Below are positions 1 to 10,758 of a stretch of DNA of 64,000 nt, in pieces. Numbering within the stretch: position 1 is the first letter of the stretch; every line of letters begins with the position of its first letter. The notes below the pieces were generated by a model. The model did not search any database. It worked only from the letters and a program-made list of their open reading frames with translations, and was not told the origin of the DNA. The DNA lies in contig CM060104.1 of the NCBI GenBank assembly GCA_030522415.1, forward strand, positions 18,830,825 to 18,894,824, in the 5' to 3' direction. The translations under genes were made by a program, and so were the position numbers. The stretch is from Channallabes apus. Its lineage: Eukaryota; Chordata; Actinopteri; Siluriformes; Clariidae.

Positions 1-239
1 CCCATTCTGAGTCGGAGCATTGTGGCATCTATTTTCTGGCTTTTTAGGAATGAGAACAGGTAATTCACAGTGTTACTGTAATGTATACCACTGTGTATTT
101 CACCTGCATTGCCCAGTTAGCAGAACAAACTGTGTCTACAGTAATGCAGATGTTTTATCAGTCCTATTTATGTGACTATCATACAGTAATGTCAATTTTG
201 ACATGATTTTTGCTTTTACTTTACTTTACATTGCCACAC
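1..239. other. Intergenic sequence, nothing recognised
   Basis: AT-rich single-copy-looking DNA. I see no coding signature, repeat boundary or RNA gene in it. Confidence 0.4.
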
Positions 240-383
240 ACATTTCTTGATGCATTGAAAGAAATACTGATTCCACCCGGAGAGAGAGGGCGGTTGAGGC
301 CTGGCATGACTCTGTATGTCCTAATTTGGGACAATGTGGATTTCCACCACATAGCCTCGTATTATGACGCAATTCCTGCCTGC
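240..383 (+). pseudogene. Possible DDE transposase fragment
   Basis: A stretch of about 48 codons in the plus frame that opens at 210 contains the block WDNVDFHH preceded by a proline/arginine-rich segment. A WDN-x-x-FHH block is the context of the second catalytic aspartate in some IS630/Tc1-related DDE enzymes of fish and other animals. No first aspartate or final glutamate region is visible nearby and the frame runs into a poly-T tract, so this would be an isolated relic. The match is from memory and short; it could be chance. Confidence 0.3.
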
Positions 384-599
384 ATATATTTCTTTTTTTT
401 TTTAAAAGGTATTTCCACCCATAAGTTTTCTTTTGTAGTTTTTTTTTCAGTATCCATTTGAGTTTGTAAAGTATTATATTGCATATTGATGGCTGTATTT
501 TGTTATCCATCGTGTAATGATTGATTGAAAGAATAAATTAATTTGACCACAAGTTTTGGAGTTTGATGGAAATATTTTTGCTTATGTTGCATGTTTTTA

Positions 600-783
600 A
601 TGTTTTGTGAGTGTTAGAACATTTTGCTAACAAAAGGAGTCATTTTGGCCATTGAGCTTCAGTTTATTCCTGTGTGTTAACTGTTTTGAAAATGTGATGT
701 CAGAGTGGGCAAATGTGTTTAAGCAATCGAGAAAAACTGTAAAATGTATTTAAAAATTTTGCCCACAATCCAAGGTTCCACTG
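600..783 (-). mobile_element. Mariner-like MITE end, degraded
   Basis: The right end reads CCAAGGTTCCACTG followed by a TA dinucleotide. The same terminal signature recurs at 48651 and, diverged, at 49261. Three independent copies ending in AGGTT(C/T)CACTG-TA indicate the terminal repeat of a TA-targeting DNA transposon family. The left end is not resolved. Confidence 0.4.
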
Positions 784-785
784 TA

Positions 786-1619
786 CATATGTTAACAGTT
801 ACCAACACACCACAAGTTAACACACCATATGTTAACTATGGAACACATTTCCAGCATCAGTGCTTTGAAACATTCTGCGGTCTTCCATTCGGTTTTCCAC
901 CAGGAGTCTTATGATCCACGAGAGATAACAGATTAACGCTAAAGATTAAAGAACTAGCTTGCTATACTGTATATTGCAGATGTTTCATTAAAATTAAAAG
1001 TAACTAACATGGCAAATGAATAAAAACAAAATATGACCACAATATACTGTATAATGGGTTAAACAAAATGAATCCTGACATTAGCATCACTAAAGCTTCA
1101 CTACTCCCAAATGTCATGTGGGAAGTATTTCACAATCGACCAAGCTTTTCAGATAAATCAAGTGTAATTTATTATTAGCAGGAATAGGTCAAGGGAAGGC
1201 TGATTCCCTGATTAATTCATAAAAACTGCATTGCAAAAATTTTATTATAAAAATCATTTAAGGTTAATATATAATATACTTGAAAAATAAACAAGAGGTA
1301 AATTAAACCACTGCTACTGCTACATAATTTGTCAACAGGCTTTAATAATTATAAGAGAAATATATGTGACCTCTGTTTGCTCTCTTTTATTTATTTATCT
1401 ATTTAATCATTTATTTATTGGACTCCTTGGTGATAGAGTCGCTTGTGAGGAAATATTAATGTTGACTGGTATCACTGTGACTGTCATTACATCTCAGTGT
1501 ATCTGCAATTGGTGTTCTACAGTTCTGTAGACCCCAGTGGTTGAAACAAGATAGGATTTGCCAAAAAGAAAGAGAAAAGCAGACAAAGATCAACGTATAA
1601 AAAATATATACTTTTCACA
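786..1619. other. AT-rich intergenic sequence
   Basis: No gene, RNA or clear repeat boundary was recognised. There are only short A/T runs and a small imperfect ATTT-rich patch near 1390. Confidence 0.4.
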
Positions 1620-2312
1620 GTTCTGTCGTTAGATAGTCAGCTTATTGGTCATTAAAAGGGCCGGATCTGTCCTGGGTTTGGATCTGGACTCTGTTGATGT
1701 CGTGGCAAAGAGGAGGATTCTGTCCAAAATACGAACAATCTTGAACAATCCTTCTCACCCGCTATACGGAGTTCTCACCGACCCGAGGAGCAACTTCAGC
1801 CAGAGACTAATTATGATCAGGTGTTCTACGGAGCGCCACAGGAGATCTTTTCTCCCTACGGCCATAAAATTAAATAACTCTTCTCTATAGCATTTTTACT
1901 ACAGGTCAGGGACTGTCAGTAGTTCCTGGTTAATAACTAATAACATTTTACACTTTTGACACTTTTTGTTCACACAACTCAATGTTCTAAGTGCAATATC
2001 TGATAATAATACACTTGTGCAATACTTCTTTTCACTTACTGTACACTAAGTTTTAGTGCAATATGTAACTAAATTATGTGCCAGAACTACTGTAATTACT
2101 ATTCTATTCTTTTTTTACTTCTATTTATTGTTATTTTTCGTTGAATTTTACATTTCTGTTTCTTTAATTTTATTTCCCTGTCTAATATATACCCCCGCCC
2201 CCCCCAACTTAACTTTTCTTCCTTATCTGATTAATCTGAGCAAATGTATAACCAAGAGCAATTTCCCTCTGGGATTAATAAAGTTCTTTGAATCTTGAAT
2301 CTTGAATCTTAT
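1620..2312 (+). mobile_element. LINE 3' end (CR1/Rex1-like), 5'-truncated
   Basis: The plus frame at 1645-1890 encodes the characteristic C-terminus that follows the reverse transcriptase in many fish LINEs: a KRRILSKIRTILNNPSHPLY block, then a RHRRSFLPTAIKLNNSS block ending in a stop. It is followed by a ~400-nt AT-rich 3' UTR, an AATAAAG signal and tandem TTGAATC heptamers at the end. Short tandem-repeat 3' tails are typical of the Rex1 and L2/CR1 lineages. The catalytic RT region is absent, as expected of a 5'-truncated insertion. The exact clade is uncertain. Confidence 0.7.
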
Positions 2313-2535
2313 TGATGCTTTAATGAATATTATCATCAGTTTAATAGTTTATTTTCAAATGTTATATTTAGGAAATGCTAAAAAGGAAAAGGAAACAGAA
2401 TAAAATAACTTCACAGCCTTGCTAACCAAAAACAACTATTTGTGTAAATTTTAAATAGAATAGAAGAAAATATATCAGTAACAGACATCTTACATGACAT
2501 TCTTGATTAAATGTTCTATTTTTACATGATCTATG

Positions 2536-2640
2536 AGCTCCCGCCTCGGGTCTGTGTGTTCGGTTCGGTGCTTGGAGGGTTTCCTCCAGATACACTGGTT
2601 TCCTCCATCAGTCCAACGAAATTGAGATAATGAATGATTC
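2536..2640 (+). mobile_element. Fragment of tRNA-derived SINE, central domain
   Basis: It matches the central conserved part of the SINE family described at 22292-22658: GGGTTTCCTCC, then a GGTTTCCTCC block and CAGTCCAA. The tRNA-like head and the tail are missing. Confidence 0.5.
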
Positions 2641-2689
2641 TGAATGATGTTTCCAAGTTTACACTACCAAACTATCATACACACCAATC

Positions 2690-3258
2690 TGTAAATGCTT
2701 CACTGTTTATCTCTTTTGCACAATAATCATTACTGGTCTACTTTTTGCACAGTAATCATTACTGGTCTACTTTTTGCACAATAATCATTACTGGTCTACT
2801 TTTTGCACAATAATCATTACTGGTCTACTTTTTGCACAATAATCATTACTGGTCTACTTTTTGCACAATAATCATTACTGGTCTACTTTTTGCACAATAA
2901 TCATTACTGGTCTACTTTTTGCACTAATTCCTCAATTCTTGCTGCTCAACACCATAGTATTCTGTTATGGTATGTCGTGTTCGTTGCACTGTCACTTTGT
3001 TGTTGCTCTTGTTTGCACATTTGCACGTGCACTTTATGTTGTCTGGAAAACCTGTAGCTAGTTAGTTTTTGTAAATTTATGTTGTAATTTATGTTAGTCT
3101 ATCTGTCTTGTCTCTACTAGGCCTCTTTAGTTAGCTAGTTTAGTGTTTCTGTTCATTTATGTTGTAAATTTATGTTGCATGTAGCACGTTGGTCCTGGAG
3201 TTTCACTGTGTACTAACTGTATATGGTTGAAATGACAATAAAGCCTTTGAACTTGAAC
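2690..3258 (+). mobile_element. LINE 3' UTR with AACTTGA tail
   Basis: The block ends in GAAATGACAATAAAGCC followed by tandem AACTTGA units. This is a polyadenylation-like signal plus short tandem tail, as seen at fish non-LTR retrotransposon 3' ends. No coding part remains. The 5' half is occupied by a 29-bp tandem repeat, described separately. Confidence 0.55.
2714..2924. repeat. 29-bp minisatellite, about seven copies
   Basis: A 29-bp unit containing TTTTTGCAC and AATCATTACTGGTC recurs at a constant period, with TTTGCAC ending at 2721, 2750 and so on to 2924. The copies are nearly identical; one carries CAGTAATC in place of CAATAATC. The array lies inside a LINE 3' UTR. Confidence 0.9.
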
Positions 3259-4005
3259 TTGAAATTGATCTTAGTGTCTGAGTGTTTGTTTGAGTGTTTG
3301 TTTGATCATGTATGTGTCCTGCAATGGACAGGCACCCCACCCCGCCCCATGCTCTGGGTATACATTAAATACTCTTATTGTGTTGAAGGAATGATTCACG
3401 TTTGTGTTTGTGTTTACATTCATTTAACCACCAAAAATCTAATTTTTTTTTAAAGATTCAAAAACTTAATATATTCACTCTAAAAATAGTTTGGGCTGCA
3501 GTGACTGTGACTGTGCAGTTAGTATAAACCTAATGTGTGTATACAGTATGATGAGTAAGCAAGCATTTGAAGTTTTTAAGCATTTTATTGTGTACATTGT
3601 CCAGAAAGTCTCATTTTATTGCCTCAACAGTCTTTTCCAATTTCCCCACGGGAAGCCTAATGCCTTTGTTGGGCATTATGGGGAGAATAAAATAAACTGC
3701 CATAGCGTGGTAACAAACAACCTGTGGCCAGGTACAATGTGAGGTGCAGTGGTTGGAACCAGAACAAAGCCACAATGGGCCATGACAATGAGAAATACTA
3801 CACAGCTGAAAAGAACCTTTTTAAACGCTTGTATTATTGGGCATTCTGCTAGGTTACTGAGTCTATTGTGCCTCTGTGCAAGGTAGACTAAACTGTATTG
3901 GCTTTTGTGGAGTTCAGTCAAGCTCTTGACATACTTGCTCAATGACTTCTTTTTCACAAAGTATACTGTATGTCAACATACTGTATGGAATCAACTCACG
4001 CCTGC
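3259..4005. other. Intergenic sequence
   Basis: AT-rich sequence with small open frames that show no recognisable protein signature. Nothing further is supported. Confidence 0.4.
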
Positions 4006-4184
4006 GGCAGGGGTAGCTCAGTGATTAAGGCATTGGTTTACTGATAGGAAGGTCACTGCACCACCAAGTTATCACTGTTAGGTCCTCGAACAAGGCCCTC
4101 AACTCCCAACTGCTCAGCTGTAAAATGAGACAGAATGTACGTCGCTCTGGATAAGGGCTTATGCCAAATGCCGAAAATGTAAAT
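4006..4184 (+). mobile_element. tRNA-derived SINE with L2-type 3' tail
   Basis: The head reads GGGGTAGCTCAGTGATTAAGG, close to a tRNA A-box region. The 3' part is GTCGCTCTGGATAAGGGC followed by a tail ending AATGTAAAT. The same head and tail occur in reverse at 7731-7930 and partially at 16450 and 26358. The 3' ~45 nt also match the end of the LINE at 43850-44935. Confidence 0.75.
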
Positions 4185-4196
4185 CACACCTCAAGT

Positions 4197-4372
4197 CAAT
4201 GGTTCCCAACCATGGTCCTTGGCGCACTACCTGCCCTGCACGTTGTAATGTTTTTCCTGCTATATCACACACCCACTTTAATTTAGGTAATGTTGTTAAT
4301 GAATTAAACAGGTGTACCAGGAGCTGAGAAAACACTAAAATGTGCAAGGTAGGTGGTCGTTGAGCACCACTG
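4197..4372. mobile_element. hAT-type MITE
   Basis: A 176-bp element starting CAATGGTTCCCAACC and ending GAGCACCACTG, an imperfect terminal inverted repeat of the CAGTGGTTCTCAACC type used by many hAT-derived fish MITEs. The flanking octamers CCTCAAGT and CCTTAAAT match at 6 of 8 positions, consistent with an aged 8-bp target-site duplication. There is no coding capacity. Confidence 0.6.
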
Positions 4373-4380
4373 CCTTAAAT

Positions 4381-5895
4381 AATCGCATATGTTCATCTGA
4401 TTACTACTTTACTTACAAGATCATGCACTTATTGAATATAACATTGAGCAGAGTAGTGTGAGACATTGATCATAGCACATTGATCTACTACAGCACAGAA
4501 TATTTATAGTCAAGCCGGTTTTACTGACCTACAGTAATATTTAGAATAGAAGGGCATCATTTTGGATGTAACTGTATACATTGATTACCCAAGTGGTTAT
4601 TTTTCTGAAATCTCTGTCTAGTGCATTAAATTCAACATACTAAATTCAAGTGAGTGCAGACTGCTACTCAACAGAAATGACACAGATTGTGGTCTCACCT
4701 TTTTGCGATTGTGGCATAAATGTGATAATAGCTCTGTGTTGTACTATTTGAGGCCAAACTTGCGCTGATTGAAACATTTAAAATGTAAGCATTTTGTATG
4801 AAATCTGACCAGAAATCATTATTAAGCTCAAATAAATTCCATATTACTTTTATAGAATTATGACGTCATATTCTGTACAGTTTCAGTTTTACATGTGGTG
4901 TCTGGTTTAAGCTTTGCTTCTGACACCTCACCTCACCTTCATTTCTGCAACACCTTCGACAATTCTCAATTACAGTCAACCCAAACACTTAAACACACCC
5001 AGACCAAACCAGACATCTTTTGAACTCATCTAGTTTCTTATTCCACCTTGTCATGGTGTATTTTTTCTCTTCTGGAAGCTCAAGATCACTGCTACTGTAC
5101 CTCTGAGAGTAAAAAAAAAAAAAATTTTCAAGAAGGTAGCACTAACACAACCGTGTGTGTAGGGAATTCCAAATGGTAAATAGCTACATGAATACTATGT
5201 TGCATCTATGAATATAGAATTAGACACAATGGGAAAGTGTGTATGAGGAACATGTAGCTGGGTGCTCTGTTGCTGCAGGCTGGCCTAAATCGATTGGAGA
5301 AACTGCTGATACGGCTGTGTAAGGCTCCACCTCCCCCTGACTCAGTCGCTGGAGCTGAAAACATGAACAGGAGTGCTGACTTCTGATACATGACCGACAC
5401 ACAGAGAACGCTTACCTCTCTTGCCTGGTTCTCTCTGCCACACTGCATGCCTCTCAGCTTTCTCCCTCGTACTCCTGCACACTCACTGCAGTGCTCAGCA
5501 GACCATCTCCTGCACTCAATCCCCTCAGTAAACTCCTTCTATTATTTCCTGAACTGTACTGAAAGTGGACTGCTGCTATTTAGGCCACTTTAATATCATA
5601 TGACTAAAAGCAAGCCTGTAAGTCTTGCTATGAATAAATGAAAACGAAGAAGGGTCATGCCTGTGCAATCTCACAAACTCTGTATCATTAGGAGAGTCAG
5701 AGTAAATATTCTTTCTAAAATAAAAAGTGCATCTTCATATTATTACATGTAACTGATCTACCCTTGTTTGCTTTCTAGAAGTTGTTATGCTCTACAATAA
5801 TGCTTGTAATGATGCTATGAGGGCTATGTAATTATGTCAGATAATTTCATTCATGAATGTGTGGATATGCCCTTAATTAAATGGATGGATGAACA
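4381..5895. other. Intergenic sequence, no gene recognised
   Basis: Mostly AT-rich. The short open frames around 5206-5593 lack homology signatures and overlap on both strands. No repeat ends were identified. Confidence 0.4.
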
Positions 5896-5899
5896 GAGA

Positions 5900-5977
<78 letters not shown>

Positions 5978-5997
5978 CAGTAGATAGATAGATACAG

Positions 5998-6037
<40 letters not shown>

Positions 6038-6077
6038 TAGATAGATAGATATATAGATAGATAGATAGATAGATAGA
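5896..6077. repeat. GATA/GACA compound microsatellite
   Basis: Alternating blocks of AGAT and AGAC tetramers run for about 180 bp, with two ACAG interruptions near 5978 and 5995. This is the Bkm-type repeat class. Confidence 0.95.
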
Positions 6078-6737
6078 AATTAGGATCTATAAAGAAATCT
6101 ACCTGTCTACCTACAGTACAGTACCTACTTACTGTACCTATCTATCTATCATAAGGGAGCAAGCACTATATTGTTTGTGATACCATCAGTGCTTGTTTGA
6201 GGCCATCTACAGTACTTCTCAGTCTTTCTGAATTTGAAAAGAAGGTTTCCAACATTGTCACGTGTGATGTGCTTGTCATGTTTCCTGTTAAAGTTCATTG
6301 CTACCCTGAGAAAGCTACCCAACCCAATCACGTGAATGAGTTCAAAACACAATTTTTTTTTATCAAAGGCATTCTTAAAACCTAACTGAAAAAAGAGCAG
6401 TCTGAGAGCAAAACACGATTAATGCCATTTTCTTACTTTCATTCATTCTGACACGAGGTTGTCTATGCTTTCTTTGAATTTCAAACTTCCACATTTAAGG
6501 CAGCCAAACTCAACATATCTTGAAAGCCCCTCACATTGCTTCTCTCTGTCATGTGTTCATTGAAGCGAAACTACCAGCTACGCAACATATCATCTGCTGA
6601 GTGTGAACTAAATTCATTTGGTGGACATTTGGAGAACATTAAAACTAAGAAAAATGACATATAGACTCTGTTATTGCTATTACAGTTACCCCAGCATTCA
6701 TGAACTACAAATATATGGCACTTAACATCTGTGACAC
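6078..6737. other. Intergenic sequence
   Basis: A short CTAC/TATC-rich transition leads into unremarkable AT-rich DNA. No gene or mobile-element end was recognised. Confidence 0.4.
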
Positions 6738-7075
6738 TCAGTCACTCATCGTCTATACCGTTTTATCCTGTATTCAGGGTCGCGGGGATCTGGAGCGTAT
6801 CCCAGGAGGTTTAGGGCATGTGGCAGGGTACACCATGGACAGGGTGCCAATCCATCGCAGGGCACACACACATACACACACTCACTATGGCCAATTTGGC
6901 AACGCCAATTAGCTTAACCTGCATATCTTTGGACTGTGGGAGAAAACCAGAGTACCCGGAGGAAACCCACCAAGTAAAGGAGAACATGCAAACTCCATGC
7001 ACACAGAGATGGGAATCGAGCCCGGACCCTGGTGGTGCAAGGCGACAGTGCTAACCACTACACCACCGTGTACTG
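6738..7075 (-). mobile_element. tRNA-derived SINE, near full length
   Basis: In reverse orientation it has the tRNA-like head (complement of CTAACCACTACACCACCGTG), a central domain with TGGACTGTGGGAGAAAACC and a distal part with TTTATCCTGTATTCAGGGTC. It is the same family as the copies at 12123, 21817, 22292, 22800, 54563 and 57682. A small CA microsatellite sits inside it at about 6864. Confidence 0.75.
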
Positions 7076-7094
7076 TAAGTGACACAATTGGTGA

Positions 7095-7170
7095 AATATT
7101 CTGGAAAGCTGCTTTGCAACAATGATCATTGTTAAAAGCGATATATAAATAAAATAAAATAAAATAATAT
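7095..7170 (+). repeat. LINE-like 3' tail fragment
   Basis: It contains AAAGCTGCTTTGCAACAATG followed by TTAAAAGCGATATATAAATAAA and AT-rich units. This matches the usual ending of a widespread fish LINE 3' UTR; the element body is absent. A fragment from the upstream part of the same kind of UTR lies at 38345-38600. Confidence 0.5.
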
Positions 7171-7730
7171 TTAATTGAAATGGGACATCATTCCATTTGA
7201 ATGTTGTGTGAGCATTATACTACTACCAAGTTTTGTGGGATACTGTGGTGTGACCTTCTGTTTCACTTTCAAATCAGTACTTCTCTTTTTTGCCTTTTGC
7301 TCCGGCTAGCACTAGAACTGTTTTACTTCATTTAGGAGTTTTGCAGCACTCACAGTAATATTTGTCGAAAGAAAATTTAGCAGAGAGAGAACGTTACAAC
7401 AGTCCAGAGATGTGTGACTGCCCTTTGTACAAGAGACATGAAATACATGCATTGTCTGCAGGAAGCTGTTGTGTTTGCTTCATCTGGTTTTGTCCAGTTT
7501 TTTATTGAGATGTCTAAACTCTATTGAAACCTTATGACGTACGACTGGACATTATAAGACACTACATGTGGTATGATAAGGTGTTGTTGTCAATTAATGA
7601 AGTGAAACTAAAACTGGTAGAGAAGTGAGCTGATGTTGCTGTAACTAAACTGTTGGTATTGTTTTACTGTTTGATTTTATTTGTTTTAATGATGACCTTC
7701 AGATCTTGAACAATCTTTGGAATGAAATAC
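7171..7730. other. Intergenic sequence
   Basis: No coding or repeat signature was recognised. Confidence 0.4.
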
Positions 7731-7930
7731 ATTTACATTTACATTTAGGCATTTGGCAGACGCTCTTATCCAGAGTGACTTACATTTTTATCTTATTATA
7801 CATCTGAGCAGTTGAGGGTTAAGGGCCTTGCTCAAGGGCCCAACAGTGGCAACTTGGTGGTTGTGGGGTTTGAACCTGGGATCTTCCGAACCGTAGTCCA
7901 ATGCCTTAACCACTGAGCTGCCCCTGGCCC
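7731..7930 (-). mobile_element. tRNA-derived SINE with L2-type tail, full length
   Basis: In reverse it reads from a head with GCAGCTCAGTGGTTAAGGC, through a B-box-like GGTTCAAACCCC, to GTCACTCTGGATAAGAGCG and an AATGTAAATG tail. It is the best preserved copy of this family in the window. Confidence 0.8.
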
Positions 7931-8184
7931 TTTTTATTTTTTTCAAATATTTTTATTTGAAGAAAGAAACACGTTTTCCTTATTACAATTTGCTGTCAGT
8001 GACAAAAACGTAGTACGAGTATGAGTCTGAAACTTACAGCTTTAACTCAACAAATGTATTCTTGATATTAAATTTATATAATTGCAGGCTGAATTATTTA
8101 TTATGGCAAAACTGTGGGAGGTGGAGTTATAGCATTTTGTAAAATCACACAAAATTTATACTGATACTGTATAAGTGTGGAGAC
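7931..8184. other. Short intergenic stretch
   Basis: AT-rich sequence; nothing recognised. Confidence 0.4.
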
Positions 8185-9118
8185 TTTTGCGACACCCTGT
8201 AGTGCTACTGGGGGAACATCAGTGTTCATGCTGGGAACTTCAGCGATACCTGGAGAGACGTGTTTGGTAGGAGTGGCCTCTTGAATTGTTACTCAAGCAG
8301 CGATGTTATAAATCATTCTGTTCAAGAGAGTGTATCAAGAGAGTGCGTGTGTTTGGAGTGTCAACAACCACTTGGGTAAAGAGACAAGCAGAGCTGTTCA
8401 ACCAATTCGTAGAGTTTTTTTTACTAGCCAGTACTTGGTAAACCCAGGAGAACCATTCAGCTTACTCTGAAGCATCTTATGTACGCTACTGGATACCAGC
8501 AGGCTTTAAAAATAATACTTAAAGAGGGTTCAAGCACAAGAGGATGGAAAAAGGATTTCAGATGACCTTAAAGATGTTTTCTCAAACACTTCAGGAAAGA
8601 AAGATAAGACCTCAAACTCTACTGTGCAAGTACAACGTAGTGGTGATCTCTACTGGGGACATTGTTTTGCAGTGGAAGGGGAACTTTACTGACATCCCAT
8701 TCTTTCAGGAGGCAGTGCTAGAGATTTCTGGTCAGCTATCGCTGTCCATCAGAGCAGCAAGGCTTAAAGTGAAATTTTGCCAAAGATGTTAAAATCACTG
8801 GGCAAGGCTGAGTTGTCTGGTTAATACACCCGATCATTGATACCAGGTTCTGGGGAGATAATGTGAATAATTTTCTAGGGAAATGCTCTTGTTCCTCTGA
8901 ATTGAGAGGAGACCATTTAATTGAATTGTGTGACTTAGAAATATACCCCCGAACAGCTCCAGCTTACACTGGATCAGTCTTGTCTTACTAGATGGAGACC
9001 CTGGGCCAGACCTAGAACATGCTGAAGAGATTATATCACAGACTGACTAGAGAGCAGCTGGGCATCCTGCAGGAGAATCTGGATTCTGTGGATGGAGTTA
9101 GAGGAGGACAATAAATAA
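8185..9118 (+). mobile_element. Heavily decayed LINE remnant
   Basis: Around 8225-8275 the DNA resembles the endonuclease region of the LINE at 33541-36039 (compare its GACCTGGAAGGGCGTGATTG with GATACCTGGAGAGACGTG here). Around 8990-9110 it resembles the 3' UTR that commonly ends this LINE type in fish (GAGATTATATC, then GAGCAGCTGGGCATCCTGCA and a GGAGTTAGAGGAGG stretch). Between these lies an 82-codon open frame at 8544 that I cannot assign. Either a massively deleted copy or two neighbouring fragments would explain it. Confidence 0.4.
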
Positions 9119-9135
9119 ATGAATTATTAAATGTA

Positions 9136-10756
9136 CAGTGGTGTGAAAAACTATTTGCCCCCTTCCTGATTTCTTATTCTTTTGCATGTTTGTCAAACTT
9201 AAATGTTTCTGCTCATCAAAAACCATTAACTATTAGTCAAAGATAACATAATTGAACACAAAATGCAGTTTTTAAATGAAGGTTTACGTTATTAAGGGAG
9301 GAGAAAAACTCCAAATCTACATGGCCCTGTGTGAAAAAGTGATTGCCCCCCCTTGTTAAAAAATAACGTAACTGTGGTTTATCACACCTGAGTTCAATTT
9401 CTGTAGTCACCCCCAGGCCTGATTACTGCCACACCTGTTTCAATCAAGAAATCACTTAAATAGGAGCTACCTGACACAGAGAAGTAGACCAAAAGCACCT
9501 CAAAAGCTAGACATCATGCCAAGATCCAAAGAAATTCAGGAACAAATGAGAACAAAAGTAATTGAGATCTATCAGTCTGGTAAAGGTTATAAAGCCATTT
9601 CTAAAGCTTTGGGACTCCAGCGAACCACAGTGAGAGCCATTATCCACAAATGGCAAAAACATGGAACTGTGGTGAACCTTCCCAGGAGTGGCCGGCCGAC
9701 CAAAATTACCACAAGAGCGCAGAGACAACTCATCCGAGAGGCCACAAAAGACCCCAGGACAACATCTAATGAACTGCAGGCCTCACTTGCCTCAATTAAG
9801 GTCAGTGTTCACGACTCCACCATAAGAAAGAGACTGGGCAAAAACGGCCTGCATGGCAGATTTCCAAGGCGCAAACCACTTTTAAGCAAAAAGAACATTA
9901 AGGCTCGTCTCAATTTTGCTAAAAAACATCTCAATGATTGCCAAGACTTTTGGGAAAATACCTTGTGGACCGACGAGACAAAAGTTGAACTTTTTGGAAG
10001 GTGCGTGTCCCGTTACATCTGGCGTAAAAGTAACACAGCATTTCAGAAAAAGAACATCATACCAACAGTAAAATATGGTGGTGGTAGTGTGATGGTCTGG
10101 GGTTGTTTTGCTGCTTCAGGACCTGGAAGGCTTGCTGTGATAGATGGAGCCATGAATTCTACTGTCTACCAAAAAATCCTGAAGGAGAATGTCCGGCCAT
10201 CTGTTCGTCAACTCAAGCTGAAGCGATCTTGGGTGCTGCAGCAGGACAATGACCCAAAACACAGCAGCAAATCCACCTCTGAATGGCTGAAGAAAAACAA
10301 AATGAAGACTTTGGAGTGGCCTAGTCAAAGTCCTGACCTGAATCCTATTGAGATATTGTGGCATGACCTTAAAAAGGCGGTTCATGCTAGAAAACCCTCA
10401 AATAAAGCTGAATTACAACAATTCTGCAAAGATGAGTGGGCCAAAATTCCTCCAGAGCGCTGTAAAAGACTCGTTGCAAGTTATCGCAAACGCTTGATTG
10501 CAGTTATTGCTGCTAAGGGTGGCCCAACCAGTTATTAGGTTCAGGGGGCAATTACTTTTTCACACAGGGCCATGTAGGTTTGGATTTTTTTTCTCCCTAA
10601 ATAATAAAACCCCTCATTTAAAAACTGCATTTTGTGTTTACTTGTGTTATCTTTGACTAATAGTTAAATGTGTTTGATGATCAGAAACATTTTGTGTGAC
10701 AAACATGCAAAAGAATAAGAAATCAGGAGGGGGGCAAATAGTTTTTCACACCACTG
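9136..10756 (+). mobile_element. Complete Tc1-family transposon with IR/DR ends
   Basis: A 1,621-bp element flanked by TA on both sides (9134-9135 and 10757-10758). The two ends are ~215-bp inverted repeats with few mismatches. Each holds two direct repeats of a TGTGAAAAA...TTGCCCC motif, at 9142-9161 and 9330-9349 on the left and 10545-10564 and 10731-10750 on the right. This is the IR/DR layout of Sleeping Beauty-type fish elements, in which both repeats bind transposase. Between them lies a single uninterrupted transposase gene. Intact ends, TA duplication and an open reading frame together point to a young insertion. Confidence 0.95.
9516..10538 (+). CDS. Tc1/mariner transposase, intact, 340 aa
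   Basis: It encodes a DD34E transposase that would cut and paste its own element at TA sites in the nucleus. The N-terminal ~115 residues form the paired-type bipartite DNA-binding domain, with two helix-turn-helix units separated by an AT-hook-like SGRPTK at 58-63. The catalytic domain follows: WTDE with D153, QQDNDPKH with D244 and SPDLNPIE with E279, which gives the DD34E spacing. The glycine-rich box GGGSVMVWGCFA is at 188-199. The length of 340 residues equals the usual length of fish Tc1 transposases. The chosen ATG opens MPRSKEIQEQ, the conserved family start. No stop, frameshift or missing catalytic residue is visible. The gene has no introns and occupies the space between the two inverted repeats, with its promoter presumably in the left repeat. 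Whether it is active cannot be judged from sequence alone. Confidence 0.95.
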   Translation: MPRSKEIQEQMRTKVIEIYQSGKGYKAISKALGLQRTTVRAIIHKWQKHGTVVNLPRSGRPTKITTRAQRQLIREATKDPRTTSNELQASLASIKVSVHDSTIRKRLGKNGLHGRFPRRKPLLSKKNIKARLNFAKKHLNDCQDFWENTLWTDETKVELFGRCVSRYIWRKSNTAFQKKNIIPTVKYGGGSVMVWGCFAASGPGRLAVIDGAMNSTVYQKILKENVRPSVRQLKLKRSWVLQQDNDPKHSSKSTSEWLKKNKMKTLEWPSQSPDLNPIEILWHDLKKAVHARKPSNKAELQQFCKDEWAKIPPERCKRLVASYRKRLIAVIAAKGGPTSY

Positions 10757-10758
10757 TA

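Noticed and set aside
2714..2924. CRISPR-like array from regular 29-bp spacing
   Set aside because: The copies are head-to-tail with no variable spacers, in a vertebrate LINE 3' UTR; it is a minisatellite.
4006..7930. Functional tRNA genes at the SINE heads
   Set aside because: The tRNA-like regions lack a complete cloverleaf and continue into shared SINE bodies and tails.
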